NCBI RefSeq assembly: GCF_902635505.1
Contig: NC_045429.1
Coordinates: forward strand, 134,784,804 to 134,848,803
Reading direction: 5' to 3'
Length of the DNA: 64,000 nucleotides
Source of the DNA: Sarcophilus harrisii
Taxonomy: Eukaryota > Chordata > Mammalia > Dasyuromorphia > Dasyuridae
Below, one piece after another: positions 43,741-55,447 of this stretch (position 1 is the stretch's first letter; each line of letters starts with the position of its first letter). The notes under the pieces are model-generated. The model did not search any database, had not been told where the DNA came from, and saw only the letters and a program-made list of their open reading frames with translations. The position numbers were made by a program, and so were the translations under genes.

Positions 43741-43989
43741 GCTCTAAAACACCCATGGTTTTTAAACTGTTTTCAGGGTAGCAGGAATTCCAGTAAAATT
43801 TCCTTTTTTTTTTTTTTTTCTGGACACCCACTTTCTTGTCCAGGTGTCTTGCAGAGCATTGTTGTGTCTTGCTCTGAAGAATAGAGGTTTCAAAATTCTC
43901 AAGGAGGTAAGCAAATACTAGGAAAGAGGGAAAGAAGTCAACCCTTAGGCAAACCATCGTGTATTTCTCTTTGATTCTGATATAAGAAT

Positions 43990-44200
43990 AGTTGGCATTT
44001 TTACAGATTTCAGAGTTTGGAAAGTGTTTTTACAGATAGTCTCTCATTTAATCTTCATAATGATCATTGTGAGTCAGAGCTTCATGTATAACCTATTTCT
44101 TCATATTGTAGTTTATATTTTACTAAACAGAATATTTTATAGGTGAAGAAATTGAAGCTGAGGAATGTCAGGTGTGTTGCTTGGGGGTCTTATAGTTAGG
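43990..44200 (+). repeat. MIR3-like SINE
   Basis: 'ttggaaagtgtttttacaga', 'gtctctcatttaatcttcat' and later 'ggtgaagaaattgaagctga' follow the MIR3 order, with a 60-bp unrelated stretch in between. Confidence 0.6.
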
Positions 44201-44224
44201 AGGAAAAAAAGGTTGGATTCCCAT

Positions 44225-44520
44225 CCAGTCCAATCCGATGAGTATTTATTTAATGAAAGACATGGTGTCAGGTAATGAAGACAAAAGATAAAAATAAAAA
44301 TAATCCTTTTCCTCACAGAGATTAAATTCTTGAAAGGTGGAGAAGGGAGAACAATATGTGAACCCATAAGTATATGCATGGTTATTTTGAGAAGGGAGAG
44401 GACACCACCAGTTAGGGAGGTCAGGAAAGGTTTCTCTTGTAGGAAGGACACAATTTGGGACTTGATGGAAGTTAAGAGTTGTAAGAGGCAGAGATCATCA
44501 GTCACATCAATTGCATATTC
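44225..44520 (+). repeat. A-type interspersed repeat
   Basis: 'gagtatttatttaatgaaag', 'cctcacagagattaaattct' and 'aggaaaggtttctcttgtag' followed by 'gaaggacacaatttgggact' fit the A-type family. Opposed open frames here (44,137-44,550 and 44,330-44,584) are by-products. Confidence 0.65.
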
Positions 44521-44604
44521 ATTAAATGAGATTTTATTGAATACCATCAACAGAAAGGTACTGATAAAATACTATGAATTATAAAGAGAAAAACAAGCTA
44601 TGTT

Positions 44605-45050
44605 AGTGTTTTCCATGCCTGGAATGCACTCACTCTATATTTCTTTGTTCCTCCCTTTGAGACAAATCTGAAGCACCATCTGTTATTTCTACCTTAACAT
44701 CTTCCACATATTCCCCCTGCTCTCCTCTGACACAGCCGTCACCTTTAACTCCTCAGGTGATAGAGTATTGCAATAGCTTCCTGATGGGGCTACTTGCTTC
44801 AAGTCTCTTCCCAAACCAGTTCATCTTTCACTCAGTAGTCAAATTAGTCTTCCTAAAGTACAAAGTCAGATCACTTGACTATACCATTCTATCAACTCTT
44901 AATGGCTTTCTGTTACTTGGTTCTTGTCTCTTTTATTAGACTGTAAGTTCCTAATGATCATTTTCAGCCATTGCATTATATTCCCAGTCCTCTAAGGCAA
45001 TATCTGGAGCATAGAGATCCTTAATGAATATTATTGATCAATTGAGGAGT
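44605..45050 (+). repeat. L2 LINE 3' region
   Basis: 'ttttccatgcctggaatgca', 'attgcaatagcttcctgatg', 'agtcttcctaaagtacaaag', 'tagactgtaagttcctaatg' and 'tatctggagcatagagatcc' all belong to L2, though the order shows an internal rearrangement or two overlapping copies. Confidence 0.75.
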
Positions 45051-45123
45051 TTCTACCCTAACAGGTAATATAAAACATACAGTATGTAATGTGCCCCTCA
45101 AATGGCATAAAGAAAATGTTCTA

Positions 45124-46042
45124 AAATGCAAATTAAGGTAACTCTGAGATACCACTACACACCTCTCAGATTGGCTAAGATGACAGGAAAAGACAAGGAT
45201 AAATGCTGGAGGGGATGTGGGAAAAGTGGGATATTAATACATTGTTGGTGGAGTTGTGAATAGATCCAGCCATTCTGGAGAGCAGTTTGGAATTATGTTC
45301 AAAAAGTTATCAAATTGTGCATACCCTTTGACTCAGCAGTGTTTTCTATTCAACCTATATCCCAGAGAGAGCTTAAAATAAGGAAAGGGACCCACATATG
45401 CAAAAATGTTTGTAGCAGCTCTTTTTGTAGTGGCAGGAAACTGGAAACTGAATCATCATCAGTTGGAGAATGGGTGAATAAATTATGGTATATGAATGTT
45501 ATGGAATATTATTGTTCTAAAAGAAATGATCAGGAGGATGATTTTAGAAATGTCTGGAGAGACTTACACGAACTGATGCTAAGTAAAATGAGCAAAACCA
45601 GGAGATCATTGTACATGGCAACATCAATATTATACGATGATCAATTCTTATGGAAGTGAATATCTTCAACAATGAGATGATTGATGCCATTTCCAATGAT
45701 CTTGTGATGAAGAGAGCCATCTACACCCAGGGAGAGAACTGTAGGAAGTGAATGTGGATCACAACATAGCTTTTTTTTTTGTTTTTATTCCCTTGCATTT
45801 TAAAAATTCATTTACTTTCTTTTTTTGATCTGATTTCTCTTGTGCAGCAAGAGAATTGTATAAATATACATTTATATTTAACATATATTTTAACATGTTT
45901 AACATATATTGAATTGCTTGGCATTTAGGAGAGGTGGTGGGGGGAAGGAGGAGAAAATCTGAAATACAAGGCTATGCAAGAGTCAATGTTGTCAAATTAT
46001 CTGTGAATTTGTTTTGAAAATTAAAAAAAGTTTTATATAAAA
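45124..46042 (+). mobile_element. 5'-truncated L1 LINE, plus strand
   Basis: The 5' part encodes the C-terminal end of ORF2: CWRGCGKSGILIHCWWSCE, then PFWRAVWNYVQKVIKLCIPF and, in the open frame 45,315-45,659, WVNKLWYMNVMEYYCSKRND. These match the CWRGCG..HCWWDC..W..PFDPA..MEYY series of mammalian L1 ORF2. A 3' UTR and A-rich tail follow. Target duplication: 'aaagaaaatgttcta' (45,109-45,123) and 'aaagaaaatgctcta' (46,043-46,057), one mismatch in 15. A stop interrupts the reading frame near 45,260. The copy is inactive for lack of a 5' end. Confidence 0.93.
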
Positions 46043-46057
46043 AAAGAAAATGCTCTA

Positions 46058-46480
46058 GAGATTCAGAGAAGGAAGAAGTTACTCTTATCTGATATGATCA
46101 AGGAAAGTTTCATGGAAGAGGTGGGGAGATTGGGAACTTCTAGGTAAAGGGAACAATCTGAATAAAAACATGGCCATGGAAAAGTATTCACTAGATTCCT
46201 AGAACAGCAGTTAATCCAGTTTGCCTTCAGTGATAAGGATTAATGTAAGATAAAACCATATAGGCAGGCAGCAATCTGATTATGTAGGACTAGGAGATTG
46301 TACTTTCACAAGCAATGGATAGCTATGCAAGTTTTTCAAATAGACAAGTAATTGAAAAAAATACTGCCATTGGAAGATTAAATTGTGTCATCTGTGCAAA
46401 GGTTGACCCAGAGGAGAGGAGAAGGTTTGAAAAGAAAGTAAAAGTAGGGAAACCAGTTGAAGATAAAGAAACCTGAACTG
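46058..46480 (+). repeat. A-type interspersed repeat
   Basis: 'atatgatcaaggaaagtttc', 'atggaagaggtggggagatt' and further 'gactaggagattgtactttc' resemble the middle of the A-type family. The L1 above is inserted at its left part (45,050-45,123). Confidence 0.55.
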
Positions 46481-47335
46481 AGATGGGAGCAGTGAGAATG
46501 GAAAGGAAGAATAAAAAAAAAATACAAAGGAAAAATCATCAGGATTAAAAAACTAGCTAGAAAATAACATAGCCATGATATTGGAGGGTAAAAGGTCTAA
46601 TAATTGTTCTGCCTCTGCCTCTCATCACTTTTGTTCTTATAGTTGATCACTCAACTCCCACTTGTAGGCTTTTCTCCAACTCAGTCTCTGGGGCAATGGG
46701 TCCTTTGGGCAAAGGGAATATAAGAACCTTTGGCTTCTGAGGTCAGACAGCTCAGCATCAAGCCAGCCTTGTACCCCTGCTTTAGGAACTGGCCTGCTCC
46801 TTTGTTCCTTACAAACAAGCCCCTGCCTGCCTGGTACCCTAGTTTTCTACAAGAGCTCATGCTAGTGCTAACCAAACTTTAAGTCTGACATAAACAACAC
46901 CACTGTTATTCTGTGCTAGAGAGTTTATAGATAGTTCTCTATTCCATTCAATAACATTCAACAAACATGCAACTGAAATCATGATAGAATGAACATCATT
47001 GAACTTTATTATTATTATTTTTTAACATCGTGACTTTGTGTACTAAACTTATATTCGCTTGTCCTGTTGGATTATTAAGTTAGAGAGCAAATGAGGCCAA
47101 ATTATATTAGTATGAATTCTATTATAATGAAAATGTAATGCAAGAATTATTAAGCCCAAGTAGATGGTCTTTTTATTTTGAACAATGTTCAGTATAGACA
47201 CCCTTATTGAACTTTGTTGTAACTGGAGTTGACCTGAATTACTTAGTGTTTCAGTAAAGGAGTAGTGGCAGAAATACTTGCTCTTATTTCCATATCTGTT
47301 CTTGATGTACTATGAAACCTTGTCACAATGCAATA
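46481..47335. other. Unassigned sequence
   Basis: Nothing recognised; the minus-strand open frame at 46,681-46,875 has no domain. Confidence 0.4.
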
Positions 47336-47339
47336 TAAT

Positions 47340-48240
47340 ACAATGCAACAAATATTTATTATACATCTATTGTGTGTAGAGCATCATCATAAGCTCTAGT
47401 AAAAATATAAAGTTTAGCTATGATATGATTATTTCCCCTTTCCCCTAACTTCCAGTGTTGAAGTAAAATGATAGAAATATAGCTAGAATATCTGATATTA
47501 TATCCATGATTAGAAGGTGACAAAGCAAAATAATATGTGATCATAGAGGGAATATGAGCCATATATGCAAAGCCATGATATAGAGCCATACTGACTGGGG
47601 GTACATATTAGAAATATCAGGGTAGGAGTTTAGCAGGAAAAAAAGAGGGAGAAAGGGCATCCCACACATAGGATATAGCCTGAGCAAATGCATGAAGGAA
47701 TCAGAGTATAGTATGAGCCTAAGAAAGCAGAGTAGTTAGGTTTGGCAGAGCATAGAGCATGTAGATGGTAGTAATGTGAAATAAAATTGAAAAAGTAAAG
47801 GGTATCAGATTATGGAGGCCCTTAAATGCCAGATAGAGGGGTTTGATATTAACTTGCTAGGTAATAGAGTTACTAGTGAACTGGGAGACAGCTCTGTATA
47901 CATATATATCTATATATATAAAATATTTTTTTGGCAACAAGAAGAAAGATGGTTTGTAGGGGGGGGAAATAAAGCCATAAATAAATAAAAAAGAGGCTAT
48001 TGTAATGCTCCAGGTGGGTGGTATTCTGGTGGAAGTGAGAGTAGAGAGGAGGGGATAGATATGAAATATTGGCAATAGAATTGTCAGTGACTTATTGGCT
48101 ATGAGAGGCAAATAGAAGGGAAGAGTTAGCTTTTACTTTAAGGTTGTAAATATGATGATGTCTTAGACAACTAGTGAAATAAGGAGAAAACAGATAATGG
48201 AGAGGGGGAATAGTGAACTGAGAAGTTATATGTTGATTTT
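47340..48240 (+). repeat. Long A-type repeat, left part
   Basis: 'caacaaatatttattataca', 'aagggcatcccacacatagg', 'tatggaggcccttaaatgcc', 'agaggctattgtaatgctcc' and 'aggtgggtggtattctggtg' follow the long form of the A-type family over about 900 bp. It is cut at 48,240 by an L1 and resumes at 49,169. Confidence 0.65.
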
Positions 48241-49168
48241 TTTTTTTTATTTAATAGCCTTTTATTTACAGGATATATATATATGGGTAACTTTACAGCA
48301 TTAACAATTGCCAAACCTCTTGTTCCAATTTTTCACCTCTTCACCCCACCCTCTCCCTAAATGGCAGGATGACCAGTAGATGTTAAATATATTAAAATAT
48401 AACTTAGATACACAATAAGTATACATGACCAAAACATTATTTTGCTGTACAAAAAGAATCAGACTCTGAATTATTGTACAATTAGCTTGTGAAGGAAATC
48501 AAAGATGCAGGTGTGCATAAATATAGGTATTGGGAATTCAATGTAATGGTTTTTAGTCATCTCCCAGAGTTCTTTTTCTGGGTATAGCTAGTTCAGTTCA
48601 TTACTGCTCCATTAGAAATGATTTGGTTGATCTCGTTGCTGAGGATGGCCTGATCCATCAGAACTGGTCATCATCTAGTATTGTTGTTGAAGTATATAAT
48701 GATCTCCTGGTCCTGCTCATTTCACTCAGCATCAGTTCGTGTAAGTCTCTCCAGGCCTTTCTGAAATCATCCTGTTGGTCATTTCTTACAGAACAGTAAT
48801 ATTCCATAATTTTCATATACCACAATTTATTCAGCCATTCTCCAACTGATGGACATCCATTCAGTTTCCAGTTTCTAGCCACTACAAAAAGGGCTGCCAC
48901 AAACATTCGTGCACATACAGGTCCCTTTCCTTCTTTATAATCTCTTTGGGATATAATCCCAGTAGTAACACTGCTGGATCAAAGGGTATGCACAGTTTGA
49001 TAACTTTTTGAGCATAGTTCCAAACTACTCTCCAAAATGGTTGGATTCGTTCACAACTCCACCAACAATGAATCAATGTCCCAGTTTTCCCACATCCCCT
49101 CCAACAATCATCATTATTTTTTCCTGTCATCTTAGCCAATCTGACAGGTGTGTAGTGGTATCTTAGAG
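48241..49168 (-). mobile_element. 5'-truncated L1 LINE, minus strand, with clear target duplication
   Basis: On the minus strand: ORF2 C-terminus in two frames, 49,139-48,882 (MTGKNNDDCWRGCGKTGTLI, CIPFDPAVLLLGLYPKEI) and 48,906-48,658 (WLNKLWYMKIMEYYCSVRND), separated by a frameshift. A 3' UTR of about 400 bp follows, ending in the poly(A) seen as T run at 48,237-48,249. It is flanked by the perfect 14-bp repeat 'tatatgttgatttt' at 48,227-48,240 and 49,169-49,182. It is about 930 bp, truncated at almost the same ORF2 position as the plus-strand L1 at 45,124. Confidence 0.95.
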
Positions 49169-49182
49169 TATATGTTGATTTT

Positions 49183-49425
49183 GAGATACTGGTAAGACAT
49201 TCTGTTTTAATACTTGAATCTAGAATTTGTTAATGAGCTCAAAATGAGATATAAATTTGGGAATCATCTTTATAGAGAAGATAGCTGCAATGATGGAAGT
49301 GAATGAGATTGATAGGGAAGAAAAGAGCAAGGGTGATATCTTGGAAGATATCCAAATTAAGAGGGAAGGAAGGCAATGAGGACCATTGTCTTGAAGATGC
49401 CTTTAAGTCTATCTCTGAAATATAT
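49183..49425 (+). repeat. Long A-type repeat, right part
   Basis: 'gggaatcatctttatagaga' and 'gaagatagctgcaatgatgg' continue the A-type consensus after the L1. Confidence 0.65.
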
Positions 49426-49427
49426 TG

Positions 49428-49565
49428 CTGCATGACCCTGGGGAAATTGCTTAATCTCTTATTTTTCTAGGCAACTCTAAGAATATAAATTGTAGAGAAG
49501 GTATTGACCTGCACTGGTAGAGAATTTTCTCACCTGGTAATTCCCTATGCCACTGAAATCACAGA
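49428..49565 (+). repeat. Marsupial tRNA-type SINE
   Basis: 'gcatgaccctggggaaattg', 'cttaatctcttatttttcta', 'aaggtattgacctgcactgg' and 'tttctcacctggtaattccc' match the SINE at 1625-1836. Confidence 0.65.
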
Positions 49566-49847
49566 TTGTCGGCTATCTTTGTATTATAGATATAACTTCC
49601 TTTACCTATGTTTGGTATATTAAAATCTGGAATAATGAATGGAATAATGGAATGAATGATGAGATGATTATTAAATTTCTTCAGTTTACAAAAGGCTCAT
49701 CCTTGGTTTTCTTTAAAGAGTGAACTTCTTTCTTGCATGCAAAACATTGTATAACATGTGCCTTTTGGGCAACTTATCTGTGTTGTTAGGACATAAACCT
49801 ATTGTTCTGGGATTCCCATGTTTGGGACTCACATTTTCTTTCTTTTT

Positions 49848-50290
49848 AAAAAAATATTTTATTTTTTCCAATTATATGTAAAGACAAATTTTAACATCCA
49901 TTTAAAAATTTTTTCGAGTTCTGAGTTTTCTCCCTTTTTTTCTCATCTCTTCCCCTCCCTAAAATGGTAAGCAATTTGATATGTGCAATCATGTAAAATA
50001 TATTTCCATATTAGTTGTTTTGTGAAAAAAGAAACATCAAAAGAAAACACACACAGACACAAAATGAAAATAGTATGTTTTAATCTGCATTCAGACTCCA
50101 TAGTTCTTTCTCTGGGGATGTGCATAGTTTTTTTCATCATGAGTCTTTTGGAATTGTCTTGGATCATTGTATTGCTGAAAATAGTTGTTATTCATGATTT
50201 CTATTACAATGTATAAAGTTCTCTTGGTTTTGCTCACTTCATTTCTTATCAGTTCATGTAAGTCTTTCCCAGATTTTGGGGAATCACATT
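49848..50290 (-). repeat. L1 3' UTR, minus strand
   Basis: 'tttttccaattatatgtaaa' at the left end, then 'atattagttgttttgtgaaa', 'tgcattcagactccatagtt', 'catcatgagtcttttggaat' and 'ttatcagttcatgtaagtct' reproduce the common marsupial L1 3' UTR in reverse. Open frames on both strands here are by-products. Confidence 0.93.
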
Positions 50291-50324
50291 CAGACATAAG
50301 TATTTACATAAGTATTTACTCTTT

Positions 50325-50580
50325 GGGAACCAACTAGATGGTGCAGTGGATAAAGTGCTGGCTTAAAGTCACGAATCCTTGAGTTTAAATTTGGGTTCAG
50401 ACACTAGTTATGTGACCCTGAGTAAATCTAAATCTCTAGTTGTCTAACCTTCTTCATCTGTAAAAATGGGGATAATAGTAGTACCTACCTACCTTCCAGG
50501 TTTGCTGTCAGGATTAAATGAGATAATATTTGTAAGAAGTGTTTAGCATAGTACCTAGTTTATGGTAGGTACTATGTAAT
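50325..50580 (+). repeat. MIR-type tRNA SINE, near full length
   Basis: 'tagatggtgcagtggataaa', 'gttcagacactagttatgtg', 'cttcttcatctgtaaaaatg', 'caggattaaatgagataata' and 'tagcatagtacctagtttat' follow the complete order from tRNA head to 3' end. Confidence 0.88.
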
Positions 50581-50814
50581 TTATCATTTAGTATTACATT
50601 TAGTACTATAACTCTTACTATAGCTTTTGGTTTTGTTTTATTTTTGGTCTGGATTTAGGGTTTTGTCAATGTGGGGAACTTTTGATGGAAAAAACTCTCA
50701 ATGTCTAAGTAGAATTAACCTTATCTGAAAATTATGCTATTATATATATTTACCTACTATTACCGAGATACCTAGTATCTCATTACCTAGAGGTAATGAG
50801 AGATTAAGGACTTG

Positions 50815-51035
50815 ACCTTAAAGTTCCTTCAGAGAAGAATTCTCTTGAGACCCTTTCAGGAGGTCCATGAGGTCAAAGATATTTTCATAATAATACTAAA
50901 ATATTTTAGTTACTAAATGACAAATGACAACAGGATAATCCATATAAAAAAAGCTATTTGGAAGAGAAGGTCTTTGATAATTTTCAAAACTGGAAATTAG
51001 TCTTGAGACCAAAAAGTCTGAGAACATCTGGCTCA
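50815..51035. mobile_element. hAT (Charlie-like) element
   Basis: 'gagaccctttcaggaggtcc', 'atgaggtcaaagatattttc', 'ataataatactaaaatattt' and 'gaccaaaaagtctgagaaca tctg' belong to the same family as 2392-2593 and 26,938-27,745, with internal deletion. Confidence 0.75.
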
Positions 51036-51061
51036 GAGTATACTCTGTATCAACACTGGAT

Positions 51062-51265
51062 ATATTTTTTGCTGTTCGGTTGTATTTGACTCATTGTGAT
51101 GCCATTTAGGATCTTCTTGGCAAAGATACTGGAATGGTTTGCCATTTCCTTCTCCAGCTCATTTTACAGATGAGGAAACTGAGGTAATCAGGTCTAAATG
51201 ACTTGCCCATGGTCACATAGCTAATAAGTGTCTGAGACCAGATCTGTGACTCCAGGCCCTGAACG
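51062..51265 (-). repeat. RTE-tailed tRNA SINE (Mar1-like), minus strand
   Basis: 'gttgtatttgactcattgtg', 'tggtttgccatttccttctc', 'cagctcattttacagatgag', 'gaaactgaggtaatcaggtc' and 'gtcacatagctaataagtgt' in reverse order. A second, partial copy head lies at 51,540-51,642 ('gaagtgtctgaggctaaatt', 'cttccagactccaggcctag'). Confidence 0.9.
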
Positions 51266-51644
51266 TTATGTACTATAGTGCTCTTATGCTAGATGCTCTT
51301 ACAATCTTTATTACTTTTGTGGAATTTATCATATACCCTGTAGTACTGATAACTGTTTGAGTTTGGGTCCTATTTCTTCATGAAGATTTTAAGTTCCATG
51401 TGGGCAGAATCCATATAATCAAAGGCTCATAATTAAGAATTGGAAGGGATCTTATAGGTACATAAATAAATACATGATAATCTGGGGGATAGACAGTACT
51501 AGTATTTGTAAGTATAAAACACTTACAAATTTGTAAGACACCAGGAAGTGTCTGAGGCTAAATTTGAATCCATGAAGATAAATCTTCCAGACTCCAGGCC
51601 TAGTGCTCTATGTTCTATGACACAACTACCTAGATGCCCCTAGA

Positions 51645-51865
51645 TTAAGAATTAGAAAATCTTTCCTCAATCACATATCAGCTGTGTGACTGTGAAAAAA
51701 ACACAACTTTCTAACATCTGTTTTCTTATCTGAAAAATGGGATTATAATACCTGTGTCACTGAACTATCAGGTTTATTGTAAGGATATGAAATGAAATAG
51801 ATAGCACCTGGCAAAGCTTTCAGCGCAATATAAATATTAGTTATTATTATGCATCAAATCACATT
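51645..51865 (+). repeat. MIR SINE
   Basis: 'cacatatcagctgtgtgact', 'ctgttttcttatctgaaaaa', 'tgggattataatacctgtgt' and 'tagcacctggcaaagctttc' fit MIR. Confidence 0.75.
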
Positions 51866-51879
51866 CCCTGGGTTTTTCA

Positions 51880-52700
51880 TGGGACATATCACTATAATAA
51901 TGGAAAACTTATAAAGGAACTATAATCCTTGTCCCATTGCCCTGGTGTTATAATGGGGTTCTACTGTGTTATTATTGAAGACATTTTAAATGAAAATTTC
52001 AGCCCCAAATGTAAAATGCTGCCAGGCAGTGATGTTTTTACATTAACATCCTCCCAATGAGTTTTACTATAATGGCATTCTTGTGTCACACAACACTGGG
52101 GCCTAAATGAGTTTTTCTTAAAAGGGCCTCTTCAGGAGGTAGGCCCTATCATTTAAGCATATTTTCCTCTCATGCCTCTGTTTTAGCATACATTTCCCTA
52201 TTTTCCTCACATTTTCTTGCAAGAAAGAATCATAAACCACAGAGGTGAATTACAACTCCAACTGCACTATAAAGTGGTTATTTAAAAACCAGCAATGTAC
52301 CTTTTCGATAGCCAGTTTAAAGGGGGAAGGGTGGGCCATCTAGCCATCAAAGGATAAAAATCTATACTAAATCTTAAAAAGCAAAACCTAGCACAATTTC
52401 TTTTTTCTTTCTCCACAAACTGAGACCATTGTATTTCCATCCTTGGCTATGTCAGCAGTGATAGGCTCTCTCACCCCCAGCCCCCAACATTGATTGTTGA
52501 CTTCCCCTGACATGGCATCACAACCCATTAGTGCTGAAAACTGACAAGCCTGGCTACAAGAGCAAACTGGTGAGTTTGAAAGGAAATATACAAAGCTCAG
52601 GCAAAAAACACTATTAATAAATTAAAAGAAAACATCCCCATCCAAATCAACTTTTTTTCCCCCCCTGATACCTCTGTGAAGGTTAGGAGAATAAATGTTT
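51880..52700. other. Repeat-poor sequence, candidate conserved noncoding element
   Basis: About 800 bp with no recognisable repeat and a texture unlike the eroded repeats around it (for example 'aaaatgctgccaggcagtga', 'cacaacactggggcctaaat', 'tcttttttctttctccacaa'). No splice-flanked frame was recognised. Conservation is a guess that needs alignment. Confidence 0.35.
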
Positions 52701-53610
52701 TTTCCCTTCAACCCAAACTTCAAGGTCTTAAAAAAAAAAGTGGAAGGAGCATGACTTTATTTTCATTTTCAAATGAAGGTGGGTTGAGAAGTATGAAAAT
52801 GGAGTCAGCTAAGCTGCTTTTGCTGATAATGCTAATATATATTATGTTTCCTTTCAGACCGAAGCACTTCAGACAAATGAGTAACTCAGCAGTCCTGTGC
52901 TTCAGAAGGCCAAACTCTAAACGCAGATGCTTCTTGTAATGTTCATTTTTTTTCCCCCATGCATTTCTGTAGTGACTATCTTGAGAGGTACAGTAATGGT
53001 AATAGGAAGCATTCCTTATGATTGTACAGTTGATTGCCCTGGGGAAGAAAGTGACAACCTCTAGATTTCCAATAGACCTTATATTTGCAGAGATAGGGGT
53101 TCCAGGACAGCCAACTTGTCAAAATCTTAGGAGTGAAAGCCCAAGCTGAATGTAACTTTAGTTTAAAAGACTGTGTACAAGTTTTGTAGCCAAAACAACA
53201 GTGTCGAGGCAGCCCAGTTAATTATAGATGACCATCAGGTAGTGGGAAAAATAAAAAGCAAAGAAGGGACCAGACCAGAAGCCAATCAAGAATTTTGTGG
53301 GACTATTGCAGGCAGTGAGGATAAAATAATAATAATAAAAAGTTTGGGTTAATAGTAATGATGACCTACTTTGAGGAAAGAAACATTATTTAGAACCAGA
53401 CTTTCCAGTTGATAGCTTTAGGGGCTAAAGTATCACTAGTATTCCAACATATGTCCTTATGTTTTTGCCTACTGTTACAATTCTGTGCATTTGGGATCAG
53501 TCCGTTTCTCTCATTTCTTCTAATTAATTTGGGCTTTCCTCACAAAGCTGTGGAAATACCTTATGACATTGATTTTGTTGTTGTTCTTTTCAGAAACACT
53601 GTTGTTAGTA
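52701..53610. other. Unassigned sequence
   Basis: The open frames at 52,676-52,939 and 53,409-53,669 lack domains. Nothing else recognised. Confidence 0.4.
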
Positions 53611-53624
53611 GGACACAGTCTGTT

Positions 53625-54225
53625 GAGATGAAAGGGACCTTAGAGGCCATCAATTCTAATCTTATGTGAAAAACCCCAAGCAATATTCTCGTTGTGTGGT
53701 CATCTAGCCTTTGTTGGAAGCCTCCAGCAAAGGGGAACCCACTCTATGACAATGAAACTCATTCCATTTTTAGACATTGCTAATTAGTACAAATTATTTT
53801 CTTATATTGAGTCAAAATTTGCTTCTCTAATATTTACCCTTCATGGTTTTTGGTTCTATTCTTTGGGAATAACTGTACTAATCTAATACCTATTTCAATG
53901 AAAGGAAAGCTTTTGTGTCCTGAAATGATTTCTTTTCCAGGCTCACCACTCTCAGATCCTTCAATTGATCAATATAAGACTGGTCTTTAGTTCCCTCACC
54001 ATCCCATCCACCATCTTCAGAACAGGCCCCATTTATTAATCCTTTTTCTAAATTGTAACAATAGACCTGTATACAATATTCTGGATACAGTCTGACCAAG
54101 GTAGAGTATAAAGGAATTACCATTGACCTCAACCTGGATGTAAAACTATTTTCAGTGTAGTCTAGGATAAACATATTAGCATAAATTCATGGAGTTATTA
54201 TCATCTATTAAAATGCCCAGATTTT
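53625..54225 (-). mobile_element. L3/CR1 LINE, 3' portion, minus strand
   Basis: The minus-strand open frame 54,174-53,890 contains IPLYSTLVRLYPEYCIQ, matching the CR1-family reverse-transcriptase C-terminal motif VPLYSALVRPHLEYCVQFW. The 3' region to the left has 'ggaagcctccagcaaagggg aacccactc' and 'ttgagtcaaaatttgcttct', typical of L3. It is ancient and has stops. Confidence 0.85.
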
Positions 54226-54287
54226 TTTTTGACACAAATTCTTCTCTAGTTCTACCATCCTTCATTTGTGAATTCATTGATGTTATT

Positions 54288-54427
54288 TTATTTTATTTTT
54301 TGAGGGTAATTGTGTTAAGTGACTTGCCCAGAGTCATATAAATAATTTACATCTGAGATCAGATTTGAACTCAGCTCCTAGACTCCAAGGCCAGTGCTCT
54401 ATCCACTATACCACCTAGTTATCTCCC
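54288..54427 (-). repeat. WSINE1-like tRNA SINE, minus strand
   Basis: 'gtgttaagtgacttgcccag', 'atcagatttgaactcagctc', 'actccaaggccagtgctcta' and 'tccactataccacctagtta' are the SINE in reverse complement. Confidence 0.88.
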
Positions 54428-54489
54428 AATGTAATTATTATTTTTTAAAATTCTTCTGGTTAGCATTTGTGTTGGTCACATTATTCTAG

Positions 54490-55200
54490 TAGATTTTATA
54501 TCTATCACAATGCTAGGTTTGTTAACTTAGACCAAGAATTTATAAACTATGACTGATGAACCAAATCTGGCTCACCACCTGTTTTTTGCATGGTTCATGA
54601 TTTAAGAAGGTTTTTTTTTCATTTTTCCTTTCAAAAATATAACTTTATTTTAAAAAATGTCAATATTCTTCTTAGCACTCAACTATATATAAAAACAGGT
54701 GGTATCCTGAAGGTCATAGTTTGCCAGTGGTTGAAAGACTCTTCTAAATTTACTGTATAAAATGGAAGCTTCATCCCTGCCTTTTTAAACCCTTGTTTAC
54801 ACTATTCTTATATTCAAAGTGATTTGGAGGATGAAGGGAAATAACTGTGTGGGAGGTAGGTCAAAAAAGGTTTCAGTGTCATGATAGCTTTTGAATTGGG
54901 CCTTAAATGGAATTTATTATTCTTATAGATTTTTTGTATCTATCATTGTATTAAGACTAGGATTTGTTAATCTAGACTCTTCTAAATTTGTTGGATAATA
55001 TGGCAACACCCCTTTTTTAGTCCTTCCAGTTAGTATATATGTTATTTCCACTATTTTTGATCTTTGATATAGAGTTTATATTGATCATAGTATTGGGTCT
55101 AAGGACTAGGACTGGTTAAACATTCATATTCACTGGATAATGGGATAGCCCTTGATTTTGTTTTGGAGAGTCAGACCTGGTTTTTATTTGCTAGGAATGA
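54490..55200. repeat. Degenerate tandem-like array, units of about 140 bp
   Basis: Units starting 'tagatttt' or 'tagagttt' lie at 54,490, 54,926 and 55,070. They share the series TATCTATCA, CTAGGxTTGTTAA, CTTCTAAATTTxxTGGATAAT and GTCCTTCCAGTTAG. The first is split by a hAT element (54,533-54,734). A related unit lies at 56,842-56,945. A 99-bp segment (54,815-54,913) precedes the second unit and recurs at 56,737-56,835. Confidence 0.55.
54533..54734. mobile_element. hAT-like non-autonomous element
   Basis: 'atttataaactatgactgat', 'ccaaatctggctcaccacct' and 'gtttttt' at the left, 'aggtcatagtttgccagtgg' at the right. Both ends read as GTGGTT.GTAAACTATG-type inverted termini. A second copy of the family is at 56,358-56,525. 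Confidence 0.65.
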
Positions 55201-55447
55201 CTTGTTCCTTAATCTGATGCAGAGAATTGAACAGAAAATTCTAATTCAGGGGAAATGATTGCCCCAATCTTTCCTAGTTGACATCCCCATCAAAGCCTTA
55301 TTTCCCCCAAAGCATGGAGAAAAGAGACCTATTTTTGTTGGCATTTTCCCATTGAGACATATAATTTTAAAACTACTAGAAATTAGAAAATGTAAAATAT
55401 TCTCCCCCCCACCCCCAGAGTTACACTAATAATACCTAGATTAAAAG

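Noticed and set aside
44137-44584. Opposed open frames of 137 and 84 codons
   Set aside because: Both lie in an A-type repeat and overlap each other; no domain.
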